Below are positions 62,925 to 64,000 of a stretch of DNA of 64,000 nucleotides, piece by piece. Made by a program: the position numbers and the translations under genes. The stretch is taken from NCBI RefSeq assembly GCF_001510645.1, contig NZ_LMVB01000002.1:310001-374000 (forward strand), in the 5' to 3' direction. Origin of the DNA: Paenibacillus sp. FJAT-29882. Lineage in GTDB: Bacteria; Bacillota; Bacilli; Bacillales; DSM-1321. Numbering within the stretch: position 1 is the stretch's first letter; every line of letters begins with the position of its first letter. A model generated the notes under the pieces. The model saw only the letters and a program-made list of their open reading frames with translations. It did not search any database and had not been told where the DNA came from.

Positions 62925-63182
62925 TCATTTCTCCTTCGCCAAATATTGTAATCTATAGAGAGATCACCCAAGAGAGTAGTCATAATAATCCTCTGATTAT
63001 ACGAACAGTTTCTCTATCTATAGGAACATCCTTGTGTTACATCAAATAATAATTCATAACTCAATTCAGATTATTTCAACAATAATCCCCTTCAATATTA
63101 CATGAAAATGGGATAATTTTGTAGTAAGTTGCCCATTTTTAATAAATACTTTTTAGACAGAAGTTCGTTTACAGTAGCAGAA

Positions 63183-63226
63183 GATGTCCCCAAAGGGTCA
63201 GATCCTTTTGAGGGCATCCTCTTTCA
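63183..63226 (-). terminator. Terminator of the trans-sulfuration gene
   Basis: GATG(T)CCCC...GAGGGCATC hairpin with a nested AAAGG/CCTTTT stem, adjacent to the stop codon. A second hairpin, AAAATGGG...CCCATTTTT at about 63104-63138, lies further on in the otherwise empty 62925-63182 gap. Confidence 0.75.
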
Positions 63227-64000
63227 TTAAGCCTGCATCCTGTTCAAGGCTTCATCCAAATCCTCCCATAAGTCTTCCCAATTCTCTAGTCCTACGGAAA
63301 GACGAATTAGTTGATCTGTAATGCCCATTTTCAAACGGGATTCAATAGGAACAACCGAATGAGTCATTGTGGCTGGATGTTGAATGAGCGTTTCCGCATC
63401 ACCTAGGCTGACCGCAATTTTAATTAATTGTAGTGAGTTCAACATTTTTTGTGCGTCCTGCTTGTCACCTTTAATTTCAAACGAAATAATACCGCCGCCA
63501 GCTTTCATTTGCTTTTGGGTAATATGGTAGTCAGGATGCTCTGTATCTCCAGGATAATAGACCTTTGCAACACTTGGATGTTGCTTCAGTTTTTTGAATA
63601 GCTTGTCGGCATTGAAAGAGTGCCGATCCATTCTGACAGGTAGAGTCTTCAACCCCCGCAACAAAAGCCAAGCATCAAAAGGGGAGATAATCCCACCAAT
63701 ATCCTTCTGCGTTGTCCTGGCCATTTTGCTAATAAATTCTTGTGTTCCCACAACAAGTCCTGCCACCACATCTCCATGGCCACAAATATATTTCGTTGCA
63801 CTATGAAGTACGATATCACAGCCTAAAGCGAGTGGCGTCTGCAAATAAGGCGACGAAAAGGTATTATCGACAACGACTTGGATATGATGTTTTTTCGCGA
63901 TCTTAGCGACCATCTCTAAATCTATCATTTTCATCGTTGGATTTATCGGTGTTTCCACATAAATACATGTTGTTTCAGGCCGAATCAATGTCTCTATTTG
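63227..64000 (-). CDS. Trans-sulfuration PLP enzyme, methionine gamma-lyase / cystathionine gamma-lyase type (5' end outside window)
   Basis: 258 codons visible; the frame is open to the window edge, so the N-terminal third is missing. Cys/Met metabolism PLP fold: CIYVETPINPTMKMIDL, VVDNTFSSPYLQTPLALGCD with the PLP-pyridine Asp, and SATKYICGHGDVVAG with the Schiff-base Lys. C-terminal AVSLGDAETLIQHPATMTHS and LIRLSVGLE complete the family. The segment order fits methionine gamma-lyase or cystathionine gamma-synthase/lyase; the specificity residues (Cys near the N-terminus) are not visible. Cytosolic. Confidence 0.9.
   Translation of the reverse strand, partial: QIETLIRPETTCIYVETPINPTMKMIDLEMVAKIAKKHHIQVVVDNTFSSPYLQTPLALGCDIVLHSATKYICGHGDVVAGLVVGTQEFISKMARTTQKDIGGIISPFDAWLLLRGLKTLPVRMDRHSFNADKLFKKLKQHPSVAKVYYPGDTEHPDYHITQKQMKAGGGIISFEIKGDKQDAQKMLNSLQLIKIAVSLGDAETLIQHPATMTHSVVPIESRLKMGITDQLIRLSVGLENWEDLWEDLDEALNRMQA

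Noticed and set aside
1..64000. CRISPR arrays, tRNA and rRNA genes, prophage
   Set aside because: No regularly spaced repeats of CRISPR type, no cloverleaf or rRNA-like sequence and no phage structural genes were seen by eye; a covariance search was not possible.

Overview
The window is AT-rich chromosomal DNA from a motile, spore-forming member of the Bacillaceae (Bacillus sensu lato). Support comes from the spore-cortex deacetylase PdaA, MotA/MotB, MreBH, SAM-I and FMN riboswitches, Bacillus-type Shine-Dalgarno sites, and many orthologues of Bacillus subtilis yfj/yfk genes (yfkN, a Dus protein, an RlmCD-like methylase, a YfjP-like glycosylase, pdaA, yfkAB, yfkD, yfkE/cax, yfkH, yfkI-like, yfkK). 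No rRNA, tRNA, CRISPR array or prophage was seen.

Layout. 1-10.4 kb: the end of a secreted 5'-nucleotidase, a short UvrA-like ABC protein, a YbdG-type MscS channel, a tRNA-dihydrouridine synthase, an unrecognised Tudor-like/coiled-coil protein and a YgjP-type metallopeptidase, separated by long gaps that carry a dispersed hairpin repeat. 10.5-15.6 kb: a pentose or polyol catabolic cluster (ROK repressor, divergent SDR, FGGY kinase and GPH symporter) with a sigma-A promoter and a palindromic operator candidate. 15.9-23.9 kb: an accessory zone with IS1182 and IS4 remnants, a large membrane hybrid histidine kinase, a PD-(D/E)xK nuclease-like protein, and a MazG plus GIY-YIG/DUF2075 helicase pair that looks like a defence module.

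23.9-35.6 kb: housekeeping genes (rRNA methylase, DNA glycosylase, pentapeptide protein, PdaA, crotonase, HxlR/SDR pair, GNAT/YczE with a divergent MarR), a Tn554-type recombinase fragment and an MFS gene remnant. 35.7-43.6 kb: the yfk block and MapB. 43.8-48.0 kb: motAB, mreBH and a second YihY protein. 48.1-53.3 kb: a SAM-riboswitch-controlled YxjG/H methyltransferase and a three-gene operon (transporter plus two M20 hydrolases). 54-64 kb: a second MscS, NrnB, PlsC, a CPBP protease, an FMN-riboswitch rib operon that lacks ribD and the RibA domain, a DUF6944-like repetitive protein, a flavin reductase and a truncated trans-sulfuration enzyme.

The intergenic DNA is unusual. At least four families of dispersed palindromic or structured repeats recur through the window, and there is a 21-bp-phased GGCGCG array near 58.8 kb. 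The most interesting coding candidate is the MazG / GIY-YIG-DUF2075 / PD-(D/E)xK group at 19.9-23.0 kb. The most puzzling non-coding item is a transcription unit at 38.5-38.8 kb with a near-consensus promoter, two ribosome-binding sites and a terminator but no canonical start codon.
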